Assembly (NCBI GenBank): GCA_903904805.1
Contig: CAIVDX010000226.1
Coordinates: 1-10,651 of the forward strand
Direction of reading: 5' to 3'
Source of the DNA: an uncultured Rhodospirillales bacterium
GTDB taxonomy: Bacteria > Pseudomonadota > Alphaproteobacteria > Acetobacterales > Acetobacteraceae
Length of the DNA: 10,651 nt
Position 1 is the stretch's first letter. The number at the start of each line of letters is the position of its first letter. The notes below the pieces were generated by a model, which was given only the letters and a program-made list of their open reading frames with translations, was not told where the DNA came from and searched no databases. Both the position numbers and the translations under genes were made by a program. Positions 1 to 5,584 of the stretch are shown one piece after another.

Positions 1-112
1 CGGCCGCCGTCTGCCGCACCAGCCCCGCGCGCAGCATCAGCCGGTGCGAGGCGATGGTGGCCTCGGCCGGGGTTTCCTTGAGGGTGGGAATGAAGCTGCG
101 GGACAGGCGCAT
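1..112 (-). CDS. proS: Prolyl-tRNA synthetase, N-terminal fragment (continues beyond window)
   Basis: The 37 readable codons start MRLSRSFIPTLKETPAEA and go on with ASHRLMLRAGLVRQ. This is the typical opening of bacterial-type (class II) prolyl-tRNA synthetase, which in the cytoplasm charges tRNA-Pro with proline using ATP. The start at 112 is supported by an AGGAG Shine-Dalgarno at 118-122, five bases upstream. Only the N-terminus is present, so the class II motifs and editing domain cannot be checked. The gene has the same direction as the complex I/rnj genes but is separated from the DUF1467 gene by about 400 non-coding bases that contain a promoter-like pair of boxes, so it probably has its own promoter. 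Its place after nuoN-birA-coaX-rnj-DUF1467 fits the usual alphaproteobacterial order, which strengthens the call. Confidence 0.93.
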   Translation of the reverse strand, partial: MRLSRSFIPTLKETPAEATIASHRLMLRAGLVRQTAA

Positions 113-117
113 CGTGT

Positions 118-122
118 CTCCT
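118..122 (-). promoter_or_regulatory. Shine-Dalgarno site of proS
   Basis: On the minus strand AGGAG lies five bases before the proS ATG. It is one of the clearest ribosome binding sites in the window and fixes the proS start. Confidence 0.85.
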
Positions 123-137
123 GGTGTCACTGAATCC

Positions 138-165
138 CGCGGACCCTACTCGGGCGAGGTCCGCG
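138..165 (-). promoter_or_regulatory. Hairpin in the probable proS 5' leader
   Basis: On the minus strand the arms CGCGGACC and GGTCCGCG pair perfectly (8 bp, GC-rich) around a 12-base loop. The structure ends about 15 bases before the proS Shine-Dalgarno, so it does not bury that site directly. No T-run follows, so it is not a typical intrinsic terminator. It could be a leader structure that affects translation or mRNA stability, or simply GC-rich folding. The pairing is seen directly; a regulatory role is inference. Confidence 0.45.
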
Positions 166-218
166 CGGCCAGAGGCAGGCGACGACGCAAGATATTGTGC
201 GGCGCAGCATGGTGGCGC

Positions 219-247
219 GCAATAAAATCTCTGAAAAAGGGAGTCAA
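219..247 (-). promoter_or_regulatory. Candidate sigma-70 type promoter of proS
   Basis: On the minus strand TTGACT (242-247) and TATTGC (219-224) are separated by 17 bases, inside one of the few AT-rich patches of the region. The -35 box matches the consensus in five of six bases; the -10 box matches only in its first three. A start site would fall near 210-213, giving a proS leader of about 100 bases. Its position upstream of proS and downstream of the terminator candidates supports it. Confidence 0.5.
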
Positions 248-269
248 CGCGACAGAATCAGCGTGACAG
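244..269. repeat. Imperfect tandem 14-bp direct repeat over the proS -35 box
   Basis: On the plus strand TCAACGCGACAG (244-255) is repeated as TCAGCGTGACAG (258-269), matching at 10 of 12 bases with a 14-base period. The first copy overlaps the TTGACT box of the candidate proS promoter. Two same-face copies beside a -35 box is an arrangement seen for regulator binding sites, but no known operator is recognised here. Confidence 0.4.
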
Positions 270-299
270 ACCGCAAGCATTTCGGTAACAAAGAAACGG

Positions 300-317
300 C
301 CCGCCAACCCCAGCGGG
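300..317 (-). terminator. Weak intrinsic-terminator-like hairpin
   Basis: On the minus strand CCCGC and GCGGG form a 5-bp stem around an 8-base loop. After two more bases it is followed by the T-rich run GTTTCTTTGTTAC (285-297). The short stem makes this a weak candidate for the end of the nuo/birA/rnj transcript, just upstream of the proS promoter. Confidence 0.35.
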
Positions 318-354
318 TCAGCGAGCCAAGTTTGGGGAGGAAACGCCAGTCACA

Positions 355-386
355 CGGCAGGAAGAGGAACCAACCTCGTCCTGCCG
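355..386 (-). terminator. Strong inverted repeat, candidate transcript end of the rnj-DUF1467 operon
   Basis: Two 13-base arms, CGGCAGGAAGAGG and CCTCGTCCTGCCG, pair with a single mismatch around the 6-base loop AACCAA. It is the best hairpin in the intergenic region and lies about 130 bases after the DUF1467 stop codon. There is no T-tract on either side, so it may act as a 3'-end stabilising structure or a non-canonical terminator. Both neighbouring genes run on the minus strand, so it does not separate convergent genes. Confidence 0.45.
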
Positions 387-515
387 ATGATGATTCCAGG
401 GATGGCCCATCGCCGTCCAGGAAAAAACAAGTTTTTTTGATGAAAAATGCGGCGCTCAGACCGGGTCTGGCGAAAAATCCCGCTCCTGCCGAGTCATTCC
501 GGCGCGTTCGCCCAA

Positions 516-788
516 TTATCGGGCAGAAGGCGCGATCGAGGCACGCGCCGCATCCTCACGGAAGCTCAGCCAAGGCCCGGTGATCACCACATACGCCCCC
601 GCCCAGAGAATCGCCGAGATCAGAGTCGTCGCGATCGCCTTGCGCAGCAGCAGCGGCCGCGCCGGCGCCCCACGCCAGCCGGTCACCGGATCGGCATCCG
701 CCACCGGGCGCGTCCCGAAGGGCAGCACCGCGAACAGCACCACCCACCAGATCAGCACAAAGACAACACCACCGGTGACCGGGTTCAC
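516..788 (-). CDS. DUF1467-family small membrane protein
   Basis: A 90-residue protein with two predicted membrane helices, about residues 6-24 (rich in V, W and F, ending in VLPFG) and 52-70, joined by a polar loop. The opening MNPVTGG followed by the IWWVVLFAVLPFGTR motif is typical of the DUF1467 family, which I know from alphaproteobacteria; its function is unknown. The gene starts with GTG, four bases after the rnj stop, and has only a poor Shine-Dalgarno (GGGTG), so translation probably depends on ribosomes finishing rnj. It is the last gene of the run, and the transcript probably ends in the inverted repeats beyond it. The conserved position between rnj and proS supports the call. Confidence 0.82.
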   Translation of the reverse strand: MNPVTGGVVFVLIWWVVLFAVLPFGTRPVADADPVTGWRGAPARPLLLRKAIATTLISAILWAGAYVVITGPWLSFREDAARASIAPSAR

Positions 789-792
789 GCGA

Positions 793-2442
793 TCACACCC
801 GGATCAGATGCACATCCACCAGCGGCCGCTTCTGCAGCCGCCGCCCCAGCGCGCGGCGCAACGCGGTCCGCGCGGCCTCCGCCAGTGCGGCGTCGTCCTT
901 GCGCAGCGACGGCGGCAGGTCGGAGAGCGACTGCGCGAACTCATCGGTCATCCGCCGCTGCTCCGGATCGTCCTCCTCGAACAGCCCAGGTGCCGAGACC
1001 ACCGGGCGACCGACCATCCGGCCGGACGCATCCACCGCCAGGCTGCCCATCACCAGCCCGTTGAACAGCATCCGCCGCCGCGCCGCCATCACACCGCCGG
1101 CGGCATTCACCAGCCGCGTGCCATCCGCCACCAGGCGGCCCACCGGCGCGCTGTCGATCACCTCCACCCGCCCGGGGGAAAGCTGCAGAATATCGCCATC
1201 CTCCAGCAGAATCGGGCTCGCCCCGCATTCCTGCGCCAGGCCCGCATGCGCCGTCAGATGGCGCCACTCGCCATGCACCGGCACCGAGATCTTCGGCCGC
1301 ACCAGATGATACAGCCGGCGCAGCTCCTCGCGCGCCGGATGCCCGCTGACATGCACCGCATGTTCGGCGTCGGTGATCACCCGCACGCCACGACGCGTGA
1401 GATTGTCCTGCACCAGCCCGATGCCCCGCTCATTGCCGGGGATCTCACGGCTGCTGAAGATCACGGTATCGCCCTCGCCGAGCGCGATGTTGGGATGGGT
1501 GTCACCGGCGATGCGCGCCAACGCGCTGCGCGGCTCGCCCTGGCTGCCGGTCACCAGCATCAGCAGATTCTCGTCGGGGATGGACCCGGCATCCTCCTCG
1601 TCGATGAACTCGTCGATCCCGTCCAGCAGCCCGCATTCGCGCGCGGCCGCATCCAGATTCCGCAAGGACCGACCCACCAGCGCCACCGAGCGGCCGGAGA
1701 CCTGGGCGGCATAGGCCACCGAGGCCACCCGCGCGACATTCGACGCGAAGCAGGTCACCGCCACGCGCCCGGTCTTGATCGAGCCAATCAGGTCGATCAG
1801 CGAGCGCCGCACCGCGGCCTCCGAGCCCGAACGGCCCTCCACCATGGCGTTGGTCGAGTCGCAGACCATCGCCAGCACGCCCTCGTCACCCAGGCGCTGG
1901 AAGGCGGCCTCATCGGTCGGCGGTCCCACCAGCGGGTCGGGGTCGAGCTTCCAGTCGCCGGTATGCAGCACGATGCCCGCGCCGGTGCGGATCACCAGCG
2001 CCTGCGCCTGCGGGATCGAGTGGGTCACGCCCATGAAGGTCAGGTCAAACGGCCCGACCTTGAAGCTCGCATTGGGCTGGATCACATGGATCTTCACCTC
2101 GCCCAGCAGCCCGACCTCGCCGAGCTTGCGGCGCAGCACCGCCGCGCCAAACGGCGTCGCATAGACCGGGCAGCGCAGCCGCGGCCACAGCCAGGCCACC
2201 GCGCCGATATGGTCCTCATGCGCATGGGTGATCACCAGCCCCACCAGCTTGTCGCGGCGATCCGCGATGAAGCTCGGGTCCGGCATCATCACCTCGATCT
2301 CCGGATGCTCGGAGCCGCCGAAGCCGATGCCGCAATCGATGGCAAGCCATTTGCCGTCGTGGCGATAGAGGTTGAGATTCATGCCGATCTCGCCGGTCCC
2401 GCCCAATGGCAGGAAGGCGAGGTCGTTTGGGGTATTGGTCAT
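793..2442 (-). CDS. rnj: Ribonuclease J (metallo-beta-lactamase/beta-CASP family)
   Basis: A 549-residue protein, the usual length for RNase J, which has endonuclease and 5'-to-3' exonuclease activity in RNA maturation and decay. The N-terminus FLPLGGTGEIGMN is the standard opening. Zinc ligands are visible: HAHEDH at 73-78, H141 in GVTHSIP and D163 in HTGDWKLD. The beta-CASP domain follows, with TCFASNVARV near 230, VTGSQGEP near 298, SSREIPGNE near 330 and the HVSGH motif near 363-367. VPVHGEWRHL near 388 returns to the lactamase fold. The C-terminal domain, from about 440, is less conserved. The start ATG shares its A with the coaX TGA stop (TGATG), so translation is likely coupled; no strong Shine-Dalgarno is seen. 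Confidence is high for the family; the substrates in this organism are unknown. Confidence 0.95.
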   Translation of the reverse strand: MTNTPNDLAFLPLGGTGEIGMNLNLYRHDGKWLAIDCGIGFGGSEHPEIEVMMPDPSFIADRRDKLVGLVITHAHEDHIGAVAWLWPRLRCPVYATPFGAAVLRRKLGEVGLLGEVKIHVIQPNASFKVGPFDLTFMGVTHSIPQAQALVIRTGAGIVLHTGDWKLDPDPLVGPPTDEAAFQRLGDEGVLAMVCDSTNAMVEGRSGSEAAVRRSLIDLIGSIKTGRVAVTCFASNVARVASVAYAAQVSGRSVALVGRSLRNLDAAARECGLLDGIDEFIDEEDAGSIPDENLLMLVTGSQGEPRSALARIAGDTHPNIALGEGDTVIFSSREIPGNERGIGLVQDNLTRRGVRVITDAEHAVHVSGHPAREELRRLYHLVRPKISVPVHGEWRHLTAHAGLAQECGASPILLEDGDILQLSPGRVEVIDSAPVGRLVADGTRLVNAAGGVMAARRRMLFNGLVMGSLAVDASGRMVGRPVVSAPGLFEEDDPEQRRMTDEFAQSLSDLPPSLRKDDAALAEAARTALRRALGRRLQKRPLVDVHLIRV

Positions 2443-3275
2443 CAGTCGCTTTCAAAAGGTCGGGATCTGTCCCGACTGAGATGGGGTCGCGGGTTGCGAT
2501 CCGCCAGCATGCGCAGTCCTTCGAGCGTGAGATCGGGGTCGATCCGCTCGATCATCGTGGTGCCCTCGCTGAACAGCGGGGCGAGACCGCCAGTGGCGAT
2601 CACTTTCAACTTCTCGCGTGGCACCAGGCCTGCGGAGCCGGCGAATTCGGCCGAGATCCGCGTCACCAGCCCCTCCACCATGCCGATATAGCCCCAGAAG
2701 ATGCCGGATTGCATCGCCGGGATGGTGGAACGCCCGATCACCGTCTGCGGCCGGCCGATGCCGATGCGCGGCAGCCGAGCGGCCGCGCGGTGCAGCGCCT
2801 CGAGCGACAGATTCACCCCCGGCGCGATCACGCCGCCCAGATAGGCACCGTCCTCGGCAACGATGTCAAATGTCGTCGCGGTGCCAAAATCCACCACCAC
2901 AAGCGGGCCACGATAGCGCGCATGCGCCGCCAGCGCGTTGAGCAGACGGTCAGCACCCACCTCGTTCGGCGAGTCGATGCGGATGTCGAAGCCCCAATCG
3001 AGCTGCGCACGGGCAATCAGCGGCTCGGTGGCGAACCAGTCGCGGCAAAGCCGGCGAAGGTGATACAGCGCGACCGGCACCACCGTGCCGATCACCGCCC
3101 GCTCGATGTCGGCCGGCTTCAGCCCGACCAGATTGAGCAGGGTGAGCAGCCAGACCGCATATTCGTCGGAGGTCCGCTGCGGATCGGTGGCGATGCGCCA
3201 GGTGCCACGCCAGGCGCTGCCATCATGCACCGCGAACACCACATTGGTATTGCCGGCATCCACCACCAGCAGCAT
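2442..3275 (-). CDS. coaX: Type III pantothenate kinase
   Basis: A 277-residue protein that phosphorylates pantothenate with ATP, the first step of coenzyme A synthesis in the cytoplasm. Family motifs are clear: the phosphate-binding DAGNTN at 6-11, EVGADR at 105-110, VVDFGTATTFDIV from about 128 and GGVIAPG at 147-153, all expected of the ASKHA-fold CoaX type, which is unrelated to CoaA. By family knowledge this type needs a monovalent cation and is not feedback-inhibited by CoA. The start was placed at 3275 because MLLVVDAGNTN is the typical opening and the ATG lies one base after the birA stop; an upstream ATG at 3302 would add nine residues not usual in the family and overlap birA. Its stop overlaps the rnj start by one base. 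Confidence 0.95.
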   Translation of the reverse strand: MLLVVDAGNTNVVFAVHDGSAWRGTWRIATDPQRTSDEYAVWLLTLLNLVGLKPADIERAVIGTVVPVALYHLRRLCRDWFATEPLIARAQLDWGFDIRIDSPNEVGADRLLNALAAHARYRGPLVVVDFGTATTFDIVAEDGAYLGGVIAPGVNLSLEALHRAAARLPRIGIGRPQTVIGRSTIPAMQSGIFWGYIGMVEGLVTRISAEFAGSAGLVPREKLKVIATGGLAPLFSEGTTMIERIDPDLTLEGLRMLADRNPRPHLSRDRSRPFESD

Positions 3276-3276
3276 G

Positions 3277-3987
3277 TCAGGCCGCCCCCGCCAGAATTTC
3301 ACCGGTATGGATAATCTGCCGCCCAGCCTCGGTCCGCAACATCAGCCCGCCATCCTCGGCCAGCCCCTCGAAATCACCCGACAGAATGGCCCCACCGCGG
3401 CTCACCCGCAGCGCGGTGCCCGGCAGTGGCCCCGCGCGCAGCCAGGCGGCGCGAACCGGCGCGATGCCCTGGGCGTCGAGAATGGCACGCCAGTGCGACA
3501 GCCGCGCCAGCAGCGCGCGCGCCGTCGGCTCCGGCTTGGCCGCTGCGGCAACGTCGGCCAGCGCGATGGTGGCACGCCCCACGATCGCCGGCGCGTGGGC
3601 GAGGTTCACGCCGAAGCCGGCCACCAGCCAGCCCGGCTCCGCCTCGATCAGAATGCCCCCCAACTTGGCCTCGGCGATCATCAGGTCATTCGGCCATTTG
3701 AGCCGAAGCCCGCTCGGGTCGGGCATCAACGCGGCGATGGTCTCGTGCAGCGCCACCCCCGCCAGCAGCGACCACCCCGCCAAAACCTGTGTGCGGATCA
3801 GCACAGAGAGCGACAGATTGCCCGCCGGCGCCGTCCATGCCCGCCCCTGCGTGCCCCGCCCCGAGGTCTGACTCAGCGCCAGAATCGCCGTCCCATCCGG
3901 CGCCCCGGCGCGCGCCCGCGCGATCAGCACATCATTGCTGGACGCCAGGCTCTGATGAACCTCAAGCTGCTGCGCGCTGGCGTGCAT
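3277..3987 (-). CDS. birA: Biotin--[acetyl-CoA-carboxylase] ligase, monofunctional
   Basis: A 236-residue enzyme (from the 3987 start) that activates biotin to biotinyl-AMP and transfers it to a lysine of carrier proteins such as AccB. Motifs: GRGTQGRAW at about 43-51 (biotin/AMP loop), KWPNDL at 97-102, KLGGILIE at 108-115 and GFGVNL near 125. There is no N-terminal helix-turn-helix, so this is a non-regulatory class I ligase that cannot repress biotin genes as E. coli BirA does. The C-terminal domain after about 185 is short, as usual. The start is uncertain: ATG at 3987 gives the normal short lead before LEVHQSL, while an in-frame GTG at 4014 would add nine residues (CWHLL...). Neither has a strong Shine-Dalgarno. 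The gene follows a 181-bp repeat-bearing gap after nuoN and is nearly fused to coaX (1-nt gap). Confidence 0.92.
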   Translation of the reverse strand: MHASAQQLEVHQSLASSNDVLIARARAGAPDGTAILALSQTSGRGTQGRAWTAPAGNLSLSVLIRTQVLAGWSLLAGVALHETIAALMPDPSGLRLKWPNDLMIAEAKLGGILIEAEPGWLVAGFGVNLAHAPAIVGRATIALADVAAAAKPEPTARALLARLSHWRAILDAQGIAPVRAAWLRAGPLPGTALRVSRGGAILSGDFEGLAEDGGLMLRTEAGRQIIHTGEILAGAA

Positions 3988-4070
3988 CAACGGGCTGAGA
4001 AGGTGCCAACACACCGCGGCAAAGTCCCAGAACCCTGTTGGGTCGTTTTGTCAAAAAAGACCAATTCTTC
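3988..4070 (-). promoter_or_regulatory. Spacer upstream of birA with a -35-like box and AT-rich hairpin
   Basis: Between the repeat block and birA the minus strand holds an exact TTGACA (4049-4054), but no good -10 box lies 16-18 bases downstream, so a separate birA promoter is only possible. The same place can fold as an imperfect hairpin: GGTC (4041-4044) pairs with GACC (4059-4062), with four further A-T pairs inside. There is no T-tail to make it a terminator. Whether birA-coaX-rnj is read from the nuo promoter or from here cannot be decided from the sequence. Confidence 0.3.
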
Positions 4071-4175
4071 CCGGCACCTCAAAACTCGGCACCTCAAAAC
4101 TCGGCACCTCAAAACCCGGCGCCTCAAAACCCGGCGCCTCAAAACCCGGCGTCTCAAAACCCGGCGCCTCAAAAC
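4071..4175. repeat. Seven contiguous 15-bp tandem repeats at the 3' end of nuoN
   Basis: The plus-strand unit is CCGGCGCCTCAAAAC, present seven times with exact length and no spacers: 4071, 4086, 4101, 4116, 4131, 4146 and 4161. Units 4, 5 and 7 are identical, unit 6 has one change (GTCTC), units 2 and 3 are identical (TCGGCACC) and unit 1 is CCGGCACC. The nuoN stop codon (4169-4171) lies inside unit 7. Since 15 is a multiple of three, every unit places a TGA in the nuoN reading frame, giving seven successive in-frame stops. The core GGCGCC is self-complementary, so neighbouring units can pair in RNA; the GGTGCC variants can still pair through G-U. It looks like a slippage-made minisatellite. 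A role is not shown. Confidence 0.95.
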
Positions 4176-5584
4176 AACGACCGCGCCGCCGCATCCGCAC
4201 TCGCGACGATCGCCCCCGGATACAGAAAGAACAGCGCAGTCACCACAGCGCAGCCCACCAGCACCCACGATGTCACCGTCGCGCGCGGCTCAAACGCCTC
4301 TTCCGGCGCGTCGAAATACATCACCTTGATCACGCGCAGATAATACACCGCGCCGATCACCGAGGTGAGCACGCCGATCACCGCCAGCGTCCATTCCTGG
4401 CGCTGCACCGCGGCCAGGAACACGTAGAGCTTGCCGAAAAAGCCCGCCAAAGGCGGGATGCCCGCCATCGAGAACATGAAGATCGCCAGGCACAAAGCCA
4501 GCGGCCCATCGGTGCGCCCGAGGCCGGCAAGGTCGGAAATCTTTTCCAGCGCATGCCCCCGCCGGCGCATCGCGATGATGCAGGCGAAGGTGCCGATATT
4601 CATGAACACGTAGGTCACGAGATAGATCAGCACCCCGCGCAGCCCCTCAACCGTGCCGGCCGCCAGCCCGATCAGCGCGTAGCCAACATGGCCGATCGAG
4701 CTATAGGCCATCAGCCGCTTGATGTTGGTCTGCGCGATCGCGCCCAGCGAGCCCAGCAGCATCGAGGCGATGGAGACCAGCATGATCACCGGAATCCACG
4801 GCACATTCACGAATGGCCCGGTCAGCACGCGCAGGATCAGCGCCATCGCCGCCACCTTCGGCGCGGTGCCGAAGAACGCCGTCACCGGCGTCGGCGCGCC
4901 CTGATACACATCGGGCGTCCACATATGGAACGGCACCGCGGAAATCTTGAACGCGAGGCCGGCGACGATGAACATCACCCCCACCACCAGCCCCGGCGAG
5001 GCCAGCTCGGGCGTCGAGACCGCATGCAGAACCGTGGCGAACTCCATGCTGCCGGAGAAGCCATAGACCAGCGAAATGCCATACAGCAGCAGCCCCGACG
5101 CCAACGCACCGAGCACGAAATATTTCAGCCCAGCCTCGGAAGACCGCACATCATCCCGCGACGACGCGGCGAGCACATACAGCGAGAGCGATTGCAGCTC
5201 GAGCCCCAGATACAGGCTCATGAAGCTGCCAGCCGAAACCATGATCAGCATGCCCACGGTGGCGAACAGCGCCACCACCGGATACTCGAACCGCGCGATG
5301 CCCTCGCGCCGGTTCCAGTCCAGCGCGAGCAAAGTGGCAAGACCACCGCCCAGCAGAATCAGAAGCTTGGCAAAGCGCGAGAACGCATCCACCACAAACA
5401 TGCCGTGATAGGCGTGCCCATCCGGGCTGGTCGCCACCAGGATCGCGGTCAGCACGAAGCCCACCAGCACCAGCCAGGTGCACAGCCTGGTCGGATCGGC
5501 TTTCTGGAACACGCCGATCAGCAGAATGGCCATGCCGTAGAGCGCCAGAACCAGTTCCGGTGCAGCGAGAGTCCAGTTCATCAT
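4169..5584 (-). CDS. nuoN: NADH-quinone oxidoreductase subunit N
   Basis: A 471-residue, highly hydrophobic protein with about 14 membrane helices, one of the three antiporter-like proton-channel subunits of complex I in the cytoplasmic membrane. Expected charged residues are seen: E129 in LGLELQSLSLY, K213 in FKISAVPFHMW and K243 in APKVAAM, with the VYQGAPTPVTAFF signature at 227-239. Length is normal for the family. The ATG at 5584 overlaps the nuoM stop (ATGA), with GGCGGAG five bases upstream; a second ATG at 5581 is equally possible and would drop one residue. The final codons Leu-Phe-stop run into the 15-bp tandem repeat, but the protein end (ADAAARSLF) looks normal, so the gene appears intact. 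Confidence 0.96.
   Translation of the reverse strand: MMNWTLAAPELVLALYGMAILLIGVFQKADPTRLCTWLVLVGFVLTAILVATSPDGHAYHGMFVVDAFSRFAKLLILLGGGLATLLALDWNRREGIARFEYPVVALFATVGMLIMVSAGSFMSLYLGLELQSLSLYVLAASSRDDVRSSEAGLKYFVLGALASGLLLYGISLVYGFSGSMEFATVLHAVSTPELASPGLVVGVMFIVAGLAFKISAVPFHMWTPDVYQGAPTPVTAFFGTAPKVAAMALILRVLTGPFVNVPWIPVIMLVSIASMLLGSLGAIAQTNIKRLMAYSSIGHVGYALIGLAAGTVEGLRGVLIYLVTYVFMNIGTFACIIAMRRRGHALEKISDLAGLGRTDGPLALCLAIFMFSMAGIPPLAGFFGKLYVFLAAVQRQEWTLAVIGVLTSVIGAVYYLRVIKVMYFDAPEEAFEPRATVTSWVLVGCAVVTALFFLYPGAIVASADAAARSLF

Larger units (their letters stand above)
113..515. other. Intergenic region between the DUF1467 gene and proS
   Basis: This 403-bp stretch holds no convincing protein gene, tRNA or mobile element. 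It is clearly more AT-rich than its surroundings in patches, notably 221-240 and 421-448. Reading toward proS it holds: a 13-bp near-palindrome (457-469, CAGACC and GGTCTG around one base), an A6/T7 tract (421-440), a strong inverted repeat (355-386), a weaker hairpin followed by a T-rich tract (300-317), a tandem imperfect 14-mer (244-269), a promoter-like box pair (219-247) and a hairpin just before the proS ribosome binding site (138-165). The simplest reading is the end of the nuo/rnj transcript followed by the proS promoter and leader. Confidence 0.8.

Noticed and set aside
146..280. 44-codon minus-strand ORF upstream of proS
   Set aside because: Its ATG lies upstream of the candidate promoter and it has no ribosome binding site, so it would not be on the predicted transcript.
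318..410. 30-codon minus-strand ORF in the intergenic region
   Set aside because: It has no Shine-Dalgarno, spans the strong inverted repeat and has no recognisable features; most likely chance.
422..438. Intrinsic terminator from the A6...T7 hairpin
   Set aside because: The stem is almost all A-T with a minimal loop; it lacks the GC-rich stem needed for a standard terminator.
580..2691. 703-codon open frame on the plus strand opposite rnj and part of coaX
   Set aside because: It mirrors the RNase J gene, is extremely rich in His, Arg, Gln and Pro without any domain, and is the expected antisense shadow of GC-rich coding DNA.
4032..4050. Plus-strand terminator-like CCC-TGTT-GGG followed by TTTT
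   Set aside because: The stem is only three or four pairs and no plus-strand gene ends nearby.
4071..4175. CRISPR array
   Set aside because: Units are only 15 bp and directly contiguous, with no unique spacers and no cas genes.
3085..4329. 414-codon plus-strand open frame covering birA and the tandem repeat
   Set aside because: It is antisense to birA and runs through the 15-bp repeat only because the period is a multiple of three; composition is that of a shadow frame.
4038..4343. Repeat-encoded protein with APQNP units on the plus strand, or VLRRR units on the minus strand (3987-4268)
   Set aside because: Both are products of reading the 15-bp tandem repeat in open frames; no ribosome binding site or supporting flanking domain is seen, and the minus frame overlaps nuoN out of frame.
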